A stretch of 64,000 bases of DNA. It comes from Orbus sasakiae. Lineage in GTDB: Bacteria > Pseudomonadota > Gammaproteobacteria > Enterobacterales > Orbaceae. A program made the translations under genes and the position numbers. The first letter of the stretch is position 1, and each line of letters opens with the position of its first letter. The notes under the pieces were generated by a model that saw nothing but the letters and a program-made list of their open reading frames with translations, had not been told where the DNA came from and made no database searches. Below are positions 42,221 through 50,600 of this stretch, in pieces. The stretch is taken from positions 124,001 through 188,000 of the forward strand of contig NZ_BAABHY010000005.1 in assembly GCF_039542345.1 (NCBI RefSeq), in the 5' to 3' direction.

Positions 42221-43891
42221 ATGTTTAAAACAATTAAATCGCTAATCCAGCGACCGATTTCAATCACCTTATTCATCACGATTATTGCCATTTATCAGGC
42301 AAGCTATTTAAATTCCACCTACTACAAACAAGTCTTATCAGCTTTATCAATTAGGGGGATAAATGATATCGTATTTTTCTGTACGATGCCGCTCGTCGTA
42401 TTTTGTGTTATTTTCATACTACTTAATCTTTTTATCTGGCCTCGCCTGATTAAATTGGTCGCCAGTATTTTGATTTTAATTAGCACGCCTGTGAACTACT
42501 TTATGGCAACCTACCGTATCATGATCGATCGGGATATGTTGCAAAATGCACTCGATACAACCCAAGCAGAGTCATTTACGCTGATCACGCCTGGTTTGAT
42601 CATTGAAATCATCCTGTTTGGTCTATTGCCAATATTGCTGATCGTGTTGGTAAACATCAAACCAATTAAACACTGGGGCCTGTATTTATTGCGTCGTCTT
42701 TGTTCTGTGATTTTAGCCGTTCTGCTAATTGTATTGGTCGCGGCATTATTCTATAAAAATTATGCTGCATTTATGCGTAATAATTCTGGCATCATTAAAT
42801 ATTTGACCCCGTCAAACTACATTGCGGCCATTTATAATCAATATGATTACTTAAAATATAAAAATTTACCCTTTGTTGAATTAGGCGATGATGCCTATCA
42901 AGAGCCATCAGCGAATAGCAACGGGCAAAAAAATGTAATGATTCTAATTGTCGGTGAAACTGCTCGTGCTAATAATTTTTCATTAGGTGGCTATAGTAAA
43001 GACACAAATGCATTACTCGCCAAGCAAAATGTCACTTATTTCCAAAATACCACGTCTTGTGGTACTGCAACGGCTTACTCTTTGCCGTGCATGTTTTCAA
43101 ATATGACTCGGGAAGATTACAATCCTAAACTGGCTAATAAGCAATCCAATGCGTTAGATATTTTACAAAAAGCCGGTGTTAATATTTTATGGGTTGATAA
43201 TGATAGTGGTTGCAAAGGTGTATGTGATCGAGTACCAACGATTGATGTTACTCAGAAATATCAAAATGCGTCAAAACTCTGTCAAGAAGGGGTTTGCTAT
43301 GACGATATTTTGCTGACTGACTTACCTGAATATCTAGATCATATCCAAAATGATACATTAATCGTGTTACATACGATAGGTAGCCATGGTCCAACTTATT
43401 ATCAGCGTTACCCTGACGAATACCGTAAATTTACACCAACATGTGACACGAATGAAATAAATCGCTGTTCACAAGACGCCTTAGTCAATACCTATGATAA
43501 TACGATCGTGTACACGGATGCCGTCATTAACCAAACAATTGATTTGTTAAAACGTTATGATAACCGTTACAATACCACCTTAATGTATCTTTCCGATCAT
43601 GGCGAATCATTGGGCGAAAACAATATTTATTTGCATGGTATGCCGTATTCTATCGCGCCAAAGGAACAAACCGAGATTCCGCTTGTCTTATGGTTATCGG
43701 ATAAATATGAACAACAACAAGCTGTTGATCGCCAGTGTCTCGATGTAGCAGCAAAAACACAGCCGTTTTCACAAGATAACTTGTTTCACTCCTTATTAGG
43801 GATGTTTAATGTAAAAACGACACAATACCATGCACAATTGGATATATTAGGTACTTGTCGAACGACTTTAAATCATATTGAGCCAAAATAA
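42221..43891 (+). CDS. eptA: Lipid A phosphoethanolamine transferase
   Basis: A 556-residue protein with five N-terminal membrane helices (to about residue 185) and a periplasmic alkaline-phosphatase-like domain. The catalytic threonine is in VGETARANNFSLGGY, followed by TSCGTATAYSLPCMFS, and metal ligands appear in YLSDHGESLGENNIYLHG. Several paired cysteines (CKGVCDRV, CQEGVCYDD) fit the disulphides of the family. Role: adds phosphoethanolamine to lipid A and raises resistance to cationic peptides. It is followed at five bases by basR. Confidence 0.94.
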   Translation: MFKTIKSLIQRPISITLFITIIAIYQASYLNSTYYKQVLSALSIRGINDIVFFCTMPLVVFCVIFILLNLFIWPRLIKLVASILILISTPVNYFMATYRIMIDRDMLQNALDTTQAESFTLITPGLIIEIILFGLLPILLIVLVNIKPIKHWGLYLLRRLCSVILAVLLIVLVAALFYKNYAAFMRNNSGIIKYLTPSNYIAAIYNQYDYLKYKNLPFVELGDDAYQEPSANSNGQKNVMILIVGETARANNFSLGGYSKDTNALLAKQNVTYFQNTTSCGTATAYSLPCMFSNMTREDYNPKLANKQSNALDILQKAGVNILWVDNDSGCKGVCDRVPTIDVTQKYQNASKLCQEGVCYDDILLTDLPEYLDHIQNDTLIVLHTIGSHGPTYYQRYPDEYRKFTPTCDTNEINRCSQDALVNTYDNTIVYTDAVINQTIDLLKRYDNRYNTTLMYLSDHGESLGENNIYLHGMPYSIAPKEQTEIPLVLWLSDKYEQQQAVDRQCLDVAAKTQPFSQDNLFHSLLGMFNVKTTQYHAQLDILGTCRTTLNHIEPK

Positions 43892-43896
43892 AAACG

Positions 43897-44571
43897 ATGA
43901 AAATACTGATAACTGAAGATGATAGTTTACTACAAAAAGGCCTCTACAGTGCTTTGAGTGGAGAAGGTTATGCTTGTGAAATCGCTGAAAATGGTAAACA
44001 AGCAAATCAATTAATGGCGATATCGCAATTCAGTCTGGTCATTTTAGATCTTGGCTTACCGGACTGTGATGGATTACAGCTCTTATCGCAATGGCGTAAA
44101 CAAAAAATTGCGATTCCAGTTTTGATCTTGACGGCACGTGATACGATAGAAGATCGCGTTGAAGGACTTGATTTAGGGGCTGATGATTATCTTATTAAGC
44201 CCTTTGCGTTAACCGAATTACTTGCCCGCGTCAGGGCATTAATTCGGCGTAATCAAGGCCATAGTGATAACACCATTGAGTGTGGCCCATTTGTGCTCGA
44301 TCTTAAACAACAGCAAGTCTGTTTTAATCAAACGGTTATTGCTCTTACGCCAAAAGAATATGCCATTCTAGCCAGACTAATGGGTAAAGCACCACAGCAA
44401 ATTCACCGTGATATTCTGCAAAATGATCTGTATAGCTGGAGTAGTGATCCAAGCTCAAATGTATTAGAAGTCCATATCCATAGCTTGCGCCAAAAAATTG
44501 GTAAGCAGTATATCCGTACCATTCGCGGCTATGGCTATCAATTTATACTCGACCCATTACCAACAAAGTGA
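43897..44571 (+). CDS. basR: Response regulator BasR/PmrA
   Basis: A 224-residue OmpR-family regulator. The receiver domain has acidic residues EDD (8-10), phospho-acceptor Asp in VILDLGLPDCDG (about 51) and ARD..DYLIKPF. The winged-helix DNA-binding domain follows (LTPKEYAILARLM, VLEVHIHSLRQKIG, IRTIRGYGYQF). It should bind the CTTAAG repeats at 41540-41556. Overlaps the kinase start by four bases. Confidence 0.93.
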   Translation: MKILITEDDSLLQKGLYSALSGEGYACEIAENGKQANQLMAISQFSLVILDLGLPDCDGLQLLSQWRKQKIAIPVLILTARDTIEDRVEGLDLGADDYLIKPFALTELLARVRALIRRNQGHSDNTIECGPFVLDLKQQQVCFNQTVIALTPKEYAILARLMGKAPQQIHRDILQNDLYSWSSDPSSNVLEVHIHSLRQKIGKQYIRTIRGYGYQFILDPLPTK

Positions 44572-45680
44572 GAAACATGATGCCAATCCAACAAAAAATT
44601 GATCAGATTCGATACAGCATTCGTTGGAATTTATTTATCACGCTGGGTTTAATTATGTTGGTCTGCCAATTAGTCACGGTCTTTTGGCTATGGCATGAAA
44701 GCAAAGAGCAAATTGATGTGTTAGTTGATCTCACGTTGAGTAAAGAGATCAGCGCCGCTGCAATTCATCGTGAAGAAGTTGAAGCCATTTTTGCATTATT
44801 GCTGTCAACGTTAGTGATTATGTCTGTGACATTATTTTTAGCTTATAAAGCAATTAAACGCATAACTAAACCACTTGAGTCGCTGCAATATGACTTATCC
44901 ATCCGCACGGCTGACAATTTACGCCCCATTCAATCACTGAGTGAAATGCGCGAGATAAAGTCAATTTCTACGGCGTTAAATAGTCTTTTCTTTCGCTTAG
45001 ATGAAACTCTGCAACAAGAACGCCTATTTACTGCCGATGTGGCACATGAGCTGCGTACGCCCCTAGCAGGAATTCGACTGCATTTAGAACTGCTCGAACT
45101 CAAACAAAACATTCCTTGCCAAGAGCTGATTGAGCGTATAGATCGCTTAGTTAATACCGTTGAACAACTATTAACCCTTGCCAGAGCAAGTCAAAAATTC
45201 ATTACTGGTGATGAGCAGTCCATTGATTTTCAAGCAAATGTGGTCAATGTCATTGCAGGCGAATTAAATGAGATGGTCGAAAACAAAGCTCAAACGCTCA
45301 CTTGGCAACTCAGTAAACCATCTATTGCATTTATGGGGGATAGTACGCTGATTTGCCTACTAATTCGTAATTTGGTCGAAAATGCTTCACGCTATAGCCC
45401 GCCACAGACTGAAATTACGGTGAGTTGCTATCAACATGATGAGCAGCATATTTTACTTGAAGTGAAAGATCAGGGACCCGGTATCGATGAAGATAAAATA
45501 TCACAACTGACACAAGCTTTTTTTAGAATGGATCGTCGGCACAAAGGGATCGGACTTGGACTCAGTATTGTACACCGCATTATTAAACTGCACCAAGGGC
45601 AATTAATTTTGAAAAATCGTTCTGACGGTCAAGCAGGTACGATGGTGCAATGCCTTTTTAATATCCAAACTAATCGATAA
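44568..45680 (+). CDS. basS: Sensor histidine kinase BasS/PmrB
   Basis: A 370-residue sensor kinase (GTG 44568 overlaps the basR stop as GTGA; ATG 44577 is the alternative). Two membrane helices (about 22-42 and 68-92) enclose a short periplasmic loop with HESKEQ and REEVE, that is, ExxE-type motifs like those that sense ferric iron in PmrB. HAMP, then the H-box VAHELRTPLAGIRLHLE, N-box LLIRNLVENASRYS and G-boxes DQGPGIDED and GIGLGLSIVHRI follow. Role: phosphorylates BasR in response to iron, low pH or peptides. Confidence 0.92.
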   Translation: MRNMMPIQQKIDQIRYSIRWNLFITLGLIMLVCQLVTVFWLWHESKEQIDVLVDLTLSKEISAAAIHREEVEAIFALLLSTLVIMSVTLFLAYKAIKRITKPLESLQYDLSIRTADNLRPIQSLSEMREIKSISTALNSLFFRLDETLQQERLFTADVAHELRTPLAGIRLHLELLELKQNIPCQELIERIDRLVNTVEQLLTLARASQKFITGDEQSIDFQANVVNVIAGELNEMVENKAQTLTWQLSKPSIAFMGDSTLICLLIRNLVENASRYSPPQTEITVSCYQHDEQHILLEVKDQGPGIDEDKISQLTQAFFRMDRRHKGIGLGLSIVHRIIKLHQGQLILKNRSDGQAGTMVQCLFNIQTNR

Positions 45681-45708
45681 TCTCACACACCAGCGTGTGA
45701 GATTATCG
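45675..45708. terminator. Bidirectional hairpin between basS and grpE
   Basis: A perfect 14-bp stem (CGATAATCTCACAC / GTGTGAGATTATCG) with a six-base loop lies between convergent genes and includes the basS stop codon in its left arm. T runs are absent, so it may act mainly to protect 3' ends. Confidence 0.65.
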
Positions 45709-45716
45709 CTTGTAAA

Positions 45717-46319
45717 CTATTTTGCAACCACAACCATGGCGGGACGAATAAGACGGCCATTTAAGGTATAACCCTTTTGAATCGTATTAACGATTTGACC
45801 CGCTTTATGTTCAGGTGATTCAATCATGGTAATCGCTTGATGAACATCTGGATTTAAAACACCACTTTCAGTTGAAACCACATCAACACCAAATTTTTTC
45901 ACGGTGTCTAAAAACGATTTCAAGGTTAACTCTAAACCTTCAATCGTAGCTTGATGTTCTGGGTTCGCTTTGTCGGTTGCTTCAAGTGCACGTTCTAGAT
46001 TATCAATGACCGGCAATAATTCTGCTGAGAATTTTTCTAAAGCAAATTTATGGGCTTTTTCAACATCTTGTTCAACTCGTTTACGGACATTGTCGATTTC
46101 AGCACGAGCACGAACCATCGCTTCACTTTCATTCTTTTTGGCAATTTGTAGCTCTTTTTCAAGTGTTTCAATACGCTGATCTTTCTCTTTAATCACCGCA
46201 TCAAGTTGCGCTTGAGGCTGACTATCTGGTTGCGTTGCATTGTTAATATTGTCTGCTGATTCCGCTTTTGTGTTAATATCTTCATTTTGTTGTGACATAT
46301 TATTTTCTTGCTCTGTCAT
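45717..46319 (-). CDS. grpE: Nucleotide exchange factor GrpE
   Basis: A 200-residue protein from ATG 46319 (GGAG ten bases upstream; an earlier in-frame ATG at 46340 lacks support). The long N-terminal coiled coil (KEKDQRIETLEKELQIAKK) leads to the core KAHKFALEKFSAELLPVIDNLERAL and the C-terminal NPDVHQAITMIES and QKGYTLNGRLIRPAMVVVAK. Role: releases ADP from DnaK. A sigma-32-type promoter lies upstream at 46378-46405. Confidence 0.96.
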   Translation of the reverse strand: MTEQENNMSQQNEDINTKAESADNINNATQPDSQPQAQLDAVIKEKDQRIETLEKELQIAKKNESEAMVRARAEIDNVRKRVEQDVEKAHKFALEKFSAELLPVIDNLERALEATDKANPEHQATIEGLELTLKSFLDTVKKFGVDVVSTESGVLNPDVHQAITMIESPEHKAGQIVNTIQKGYTLNGRLIRPAMVVVAK

Positions 46320-46377
46320 AAGGTACTCCAAAATTATCAAAAATACTTTTTATTTAAGGTGCTATTTATTTAAGGTA

Positions 46378-46405
46378 TTATGGGGATAAAATTTGGGATT
46401 ACAAG
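46378..46405 (-). promoter_or_regulatory. Sigma-32 (heat-shock) promoter of grpE
   Basis: On the minus strand CTTGTAA (46399-46405), 13 bases, CCCCATAA (46378-46385). This is one base from the consensus CTTGAAA at -35 and a perfect CCCCAT at -10, placed about 60 bases before the grpE start. Confidence 0.8.
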
Positions 46406-46475
46406 CGCATATCATAAAACCAATGCAAGAAAACGATTTTATTATTTAAAATCAAAAAATTAAAAGGACTATTTT

Positions 46476-47357
46476 ATGAACACACTATTTAATTGTATCG
46501 GATTAATTGGTGTACCTAGGCAACCTGAAGCGCTCGCAACTCACGAGATGCTGTATCATTGGCTAACTAAAAATAACTATCGCGTATTAGTTGAAGACAA
46601 ATTAATGAATCAACTTTCACTCGACGTTAAACATTATGCAAGTCTTGATGAAATTGGTGAACAAGCTCAACTTGCGATCGTGGTTGGCGGTGATGGTAAT
46701 ATGTTAAGAGCAGCGCGCTATTTATCACACTATAATATTAAAATTATTGGCATTAATCGCGGTAATTTAGGTTTTCTAACCGATATTACCCCCGACAAAG
46801 CCGTTGCCAGCTTATCTGAAGTGTTAGCGGGTGAGTATCTCGATGACTCTCGCTTCTTACTTGAAGTCACGTTGTATAACAAACAAGGCGAGAGCACAAT
46901 CTCAAGTTTTGCGGTTAATGAAATCGTTGTCCATCCAAGCCAAGTCGCACATATGATAGAGTATGAGGCTTATATTAACGATAAAAAAGCCTTCGCACAG
47001 CGTGCTGATGGCGTTATTATTTCCACGCCAACCGGTTCGACCGCTTATTCATTATCAGCTGGTGGCCCCATTATTACACCAGAACTTGATGCTTTTATTA
47101 TTACGCCAATGTTCCCACACTCACTATCAGCAAGGCCCTTGGTAATTAAAAGTGATAATATCATTAAAATTAAATTCCCTCACGCCACAGAGAATTTACA
47201 AATTGCCTGCGATAGCCAGATCATTCTAGCTGTGCAGCCGACAGATGAGATTCAAATTAAGCGTGCACCTTACGAATTTAACTTGATTCATGCCGCAAAC
47301 TATAATTACTTTAGAACCTTATCAACCAAACTGGGTTGGTCAAAGAAACTTTACTAA
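46476..47357 (+). CDS. nadK: NAD kinase
   Basis: A 293-residue enzyme with the catalytic VVGGDGNMLRAAR (GGDG near residue 72), NRGNLGFLTDI, and the diacylglycerol-kinase-like core FAVNEIVVHPSQVAHMI and STPTGSTAYSLSAGGPI. Role: phosphorylates NAD to NADP. Divergent from grpE, as in E. coli. ATG follows AAAGGAC. Confidence 0.96.
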   Translation: MNTLFNCIGLIGVPRQPEALATHEMLYHWLTKNNYRVLVEDKLMNQLSLDVKHYASLDEIGEQAQLAIVVGGDGNMLRAARYLSHYNIKIIGINRGNLGFLTDITPDKAVASLSEVLAGEYLDDSRFLLEVTLYNKQGESTISSFAVNEIVVHPSQVAHMIEYEAYINDKKAFAQRADGVIISTPTGSTAYSLSAGGPIITPELDAFIITPMFPHSLSARPLVIKSDNIIKIKFPHATENLQIACDSQIILAVQPTDEIQIKRAPYEFNLIHAANYNYFRTLSTKLGWSKKLY

Positions 47358-47585
47358 CAATAAAGTGAATTTTCGGACGTTTTAACCATTAGTAAATGCA
47401 AATAAAATGGTTCTAATATCTAAGTTAAAGGCATGCGAACCTGACGAATCTCCACGACACTCTTGTGGATGGTTTAATATTTGAGATTAACTCGCTAATT
47501 GCTATTTTTTTCACCTTAAAAGAGCTGTGAAATATATCGTTTTGGGTGCTTGGTCGACCGAGTGTTTCCAACAAAAACCGCCAAT

Positions 47586-47608
47586 TCCCTGTTCCACTCT
47601 GCGTGGTG
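47586..47608 (-). repeat. Left copy of an inverted motif flanking the XRE gene
   Basis: Read on the minus strand it is CACCACGC-AGAGTGGAAC-AGGGA. The copy at 48393-48416 on the plus strand reads CACCACGC-GTAGTGGAAC-GAGGGA: 21 of 23 positions agree with one inserted base. Confidence 0.6.
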
Positions 47609-47782
47609 AGGTATGTCTGCACTTTTTAACCTTCACTTGTAGTCGGTTATTTTGATAGTTTATTTCATAAATAATAATAATTTTTTATAATCATTCTAAC
47701 TTTAAAATTTCCTCTTTTTTCTATTAACTTACTAGTCTTAAGATTGTCGTATCATTGTCATATTTATGTCACTATGGTGTCG

Positions 47783-47830
47783 TTGACATGAAATTTCAGC
47801 GCTGAAATAATAATTCTAAATTTATTTAGA
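47783..47830 (+). promoter_or_regulatory. Promoter and palindromic operators of the XRE gene
   Basis: TTGACA at 47783-47788 and a TAATAA/AATAAT stretch at 47808-47814 form a promoter with a long spacer. The spacer holds a perfect 16-base palindrome ATTTCAGC-GCTGAAAT (47793-47808). A second palindrome TCTAAAT-TT-ATTTAGA (47815-47830) abuts the ribosome site (GAGGAG). The layout suggests autorepression by the encoded regulator. Confidence 0.55.
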
Positions 47831-47841
47831 GGAGATTTATT

Positions 47842-48318
47842 ATGGAAAATAAAGTTAAAAAATTGAGATTAGAAAGAGCGTGGTCTCAAGAACAATTAGC
47901 TCAGTTATCATCGCTAAGTGTTAGAACTATTCAGCGAGTTGAAAATAATGAAGTTCCAAGTTTAGAGACGCTTAGTGCATTAGCTTCCGTGTTTAATGTT
48001 AGTGTATCTGATCTTGTTTCTGAACCAATAATCGAAAGTAATGAACTAGATAATCGAATAGATGAAGCTAGAAAACAAGTAAAAGATGAAATTAAGTTAT
48101 TAAAAAAAATCATAGTTGCCATTATTGTGTGTTCAATAATGTATATTATTAATTATATATATTCACCTCACCTCAATTGGCCGATTTGGGTCATAACCAT
48201 TTGGGGTGGAATTCTATTTATAAGATCATTGAAACTATTTCTTTTGGATAAAATTTTCTTCAAATGGCAAAAGAATAGATTAATTTCATTAGCGAAAAAA
48301 AATGGAACCATTTTATGA
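47842..48318 (+). CDS. XRE-family regulator with two C-terminal membrane helices
   Basis: A 158-residue protein. Residues 5-60 are an XRE helix-turn-helix (RLERAWSQEQLAQLSSLSVRTIQRVENNEVPS...), then a charged coiled-coil-like stretch (RIDEARKQVKDEIKLLKK) and two hydrophobic helices (IIVAIIVCSIMYIINYIY and WPIWVITIWGGILFI) of 2TM-domain type, ending in a basic tail. It is therefore probably a membrane-tethered repressor. No partner gene is adjacent. It has strong ribosome and operator signals but lies in an otherwise gene-poor 1.2-kb gap bounded by inverted motifs, a possible acquired cassette. Confidence 0.8.
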   Translation: MENKVKKLRLERAWSQEQLAQLSSLSVRTIQRVENNEVPSLETLSALASVFNVSVSDLVSEPIIESNELDNRIDEARKQVKDEIKLLKKIIVAIIVCSIMYIINYIYSPHLNWPIWVITIWGGILFIRSLKLFLLDKIFFKWQKNRLISLAKKNGTIL

Positions 48319-48392
48319 AAATGAACACTTGCAATGCCATCAGCATATAGATGAACCTAAAAACCATAAACCCGTCAAATATACGCCCTACG

Positions 48393-48465
48393 CACCACGC
48401 GTAGTGGAACGAGGGAGCCCGAGGGATTTCGTTCAAAATCCTTCGGGTTGCCTGAGCACCACATC
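48393..48465 (+). repeat. Right copy of the inverted motif plus hairpin
   Basis: Bases 48393-48416 are the partner of 47586-47608. Immediately after, CCCGAGGGATTT and AAATCCTTCGGG form a 12-bp stem (one G-U) around a CGTTCA loop, giving a highly structured stretch of higher G+C content than its surroundings. Confidence 0.55.
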
Positions 48466-48594
48466 GAATATACTCCACGACTACAATAGAGGCAAAACAC
48501 CTAGCATGCTATAACATAGAAATGGATAGGCTACACTAATACTCAACACCAATGTTAATTAGGTCAAATCATAGCCCAAACATATATAAAAAAC

Positions 48595-49950
48595 TTAATC
48601 TTTCTTATCTTCTGGGAAAATAAAGTTAAGCACAATCGCCGTTAAACCACCGGCGGCAATGCCCGATGAAAAGAGCGATTTAATCCAATCTGGCATAAAT
48701 TGGAAAATCTGCGGTTGTTGTGAAACCCCCAGACCAATACCGAGTGATAATGCAATAATCATAATTGCACGGCGATTAAGTGTAATGCGTGACACAATTC
48801 TTACCCCAGAAGCGGCAATCGTACCAAACATTACTAACGTTGCACCACCCAGAACCGGTTCAGGAATGTGTTGGACAAAACCACTCACTTGTGGGAAAAG
48901 GCCGAGTAATACTAACATGGCGGCGACAAAATAACCGACATAGCGACTCGCTACACCCGTTAATTGAATGACGCCATTATTTTGACCAAAACACGAGTTC
49001 GGGAAAGTATTAAACACGGCAGAAACAAATGAATTAAAACCATTTGCTAATACACCACCTTTTAAACGTTTCATGTAAACGGGCCCTGAAACCGGTTGTT
49101 CTGATACATCAGAGGTTGCCGTAATATCACCAATTGTTTCAAGCGAGGTAATTAAAAAGACTAAAATAAAAGGCAGTAACAAGCCCCAATCAATATTCAA
49201 CCCATAATAAAGTGGCATTGGGATCATGATAAAGCTCGACGTTGTCGATTCTGTTGTTTGTGGAAGCAGATCAAGCCACCAAGCTAATCCATAGCCAATC
49301 GCCATTGCAATTACTAATGAAGACAAACGCAAGTATGCATTTTTTTGGATATTAAGTAAAATAATCACTAATAGCACAACACCGGCTAGCAGTAAGTTAA
49401 TCGGCGCACCGAACGTGTTATTCGCCATTGCGGCAAAACCACCACCTACCGAGGTTAAACCAACTTGGATAAGCGATAACCCAATAATCATTACCACAAT
49501 CCCGGAAACTAACGGCGTGATAATTCTTTGCGCTAAATGCAGTACGCGCGATAAGATCATTTCGGTCAATGAGCCCAGCATTAATGTACCAAATAGGGTT
49601 GCCATCATCACGTCGACACTAGCACCACCATTTTTTAAGGTAAGCCCACCTGCAATAACTGGCGCAACGAAGTTAAAGCTGGTTCCTTGAATAGAGAGTA
49701 AGCCGGAACCAACCGGTCCCCAGGCACGGATTTGGATTAAAGATGCAACACCCGATGCAAATAACGACATACTTATAATATGTTGAGTATCTTCCGCTGG
49801 TAACCCTAAACTTTGACAGATGATCAAAGCTGGCGTGATAACGGCAACAAACATAGCAAGTAAGTGCTGTAATGCGGCAAAAAGTGTTTGTGGTAAAGGT
49901 GGACGATCTTCTAATCGATAGATTAATTCAGTTTTAGTTGAGGTTGACAT
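48595..49950 (-). CDS. xanP: Xanthine permease XanP (NCS2 family)
   Basis: A 451-residue permease with about 14 membrane segments. It matches E. coli XanP closely: YRLEDRPPLPQTLFAALQHLLAM, SIQGTSFNFVAP, the signature SLETIGDITATSDVSEQPVSG and SCFGQNNGVIQLTGVASRYVG. Role: proton-coupled xanthine uptake in the inner membrane. Single gene. Confidence 0.93.
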   Translation of the reverse strand: MSTSTKTELIYRLEDRPPLPQTLFAALQHLLAMFVAVITPALIICQSLGLPAEDTQHIISMSLFASGVASLIQIRAWGPVGSGLLSIQGTSFNFVAPVIAGGLTLKNGGASVDVMMATLFGTLMLGSLTEMILSRVLHLAQRIITPLVSGIVVMIIGLSLIQVGLTSVGGGFAAMANNTFGAPINLLLAGVVLLVIILLNIQKNAYLRLSSLVIAMAIGYGLAWWLDLLPQTTESTTSSFIMIPMPLYYGLNIDWGLLLPFILVFLITSLETIGDITATSDVSEQPVSGPVYMKRLKGGVLANGFNSFVSAVFNTFPNSCFGQNNGVIQLTGVASRYVGYFVAAMLVLLGLFPQVSGFVQHIPEPVLGGATLVMFGTIAASGVRIVSRITLNRRAIMIIALSLGIGLGVSQQPQIFQFMPDWIKSLFSSGIAAGGLTAIVLNFIFPEDKKD

Positions 49951-50097
49951 AAAATAAAAGAGACGCTGATTTAACAGGCAACGAATTATAAATATTTTCT
50001 TGATAATTAGCTACTTTTTTTATCCTAATCGCTGACAAAAAATCAAAAACACTGCAATAATCGACTTAATTTATGATCGCCATACATCAAAACAACA

Positions 50098-50134
50098 TAA
50101 AAAAATAGCCGATATATCACTCAGATATACCGAC
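50098..50134 (-). terminator. Terminator of the atp operon
   Basis: On the minus strand GTCGGTATATC, loop TGAGT, GATATATCGGC (50108-50134, with G-U pairs) is followed by a T run. Confidence 0.82.
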
Positions 50135-50151
50135 TATTATTAGATAGGGAA

Positions 50152-50574
50152 TTAGCGACTACGACGGGTTAAATCAATAACACGTAATTTTGCTAATGCC
50201 TTAGACAGTTCAGCTGAAGCTTGAGCATAAGTCATATCAGCACTTGGATTATTGATATGTTCTTGCGCTTGCCTTACCGCATCTTGCGCTTTAGCTTCAT
50301 CAAGATCTTCACCTCGAATTGCGGTATCAGCCAAAATAGTTACCATGGTCGGTTGCACTTCTAAAATGCCACCCGATAAATAGATAAACTCTTCTTCCCC
50401 ATCAGCTTTAACAATACCCACCATACCGGGTTTAATTGTGGTTAGCAGTGGAGTATGACCAGGATAAATCCCCAGTTCACCTTCACCACCTGTTACTCTG
50501 ATTCGCTGAACATCACCTGAAAACAAGTGAGATTCAGCACTAACAACTTCTAATTGATAGGAAGTTAGTGCCAT
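50152..50574 (-). CDS. atpC: ATP synthase subunit epsilon
   Basis: A 140-residue F1 epsilon subunit: N-terminal beta-sandwich (YQLEVVSAESHLFSGDVQRIRVTGGEGELGIYPGHTPLL) and a C-terminal helical hairpin (AKAQDAVRQAQEHI, SAELSKALAKLRVI) that can inhibit ATP hydrolysis. Last gene of the operon, 26 bases after atpD, followed by the terminator. Confidence 0.96.
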   Translation of the reverse strand: MALTSYQLEVVSAESHLFSGDVQRIRVTGGEGELGIYPGHTPLLTTIKPGMVGIVKADGEEEFIYLSGGILEVQPTMVTILADTAIRGEDLDEAKAQDAVRQAQEHINNPSADMTYAQASAELSKALAKLRVIDLTRRSR

Positions 50575-50600
50575 AATACTATCTCCGCTCTATTCATCTC

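Larger units (their letters stand above)
47358..47841. other. Intergenic region between nadK and the XRE gene
   Basis: About 480 bases. It contains the left copy of an inverted motif (47586-47608), and then an AT-rich promoter zone for the XRE gene. A 65-codon antisense frame (47425-47622) has no recognisable product. Confidence 0.4.

Noticed and set aside
47425..47622. 65-codon minus-strand frame between nadK and the XRE gene
   Set aside because: It has no ribosome site and no recognisable domain; it covers the inverted motif and is probably non-coding.
48302..48514. 70-codon plus-strand frame after the XRE gene
   Set aside because: It overlaps the end of the XRE gene and mostly translates the hairpin and inverted motif.
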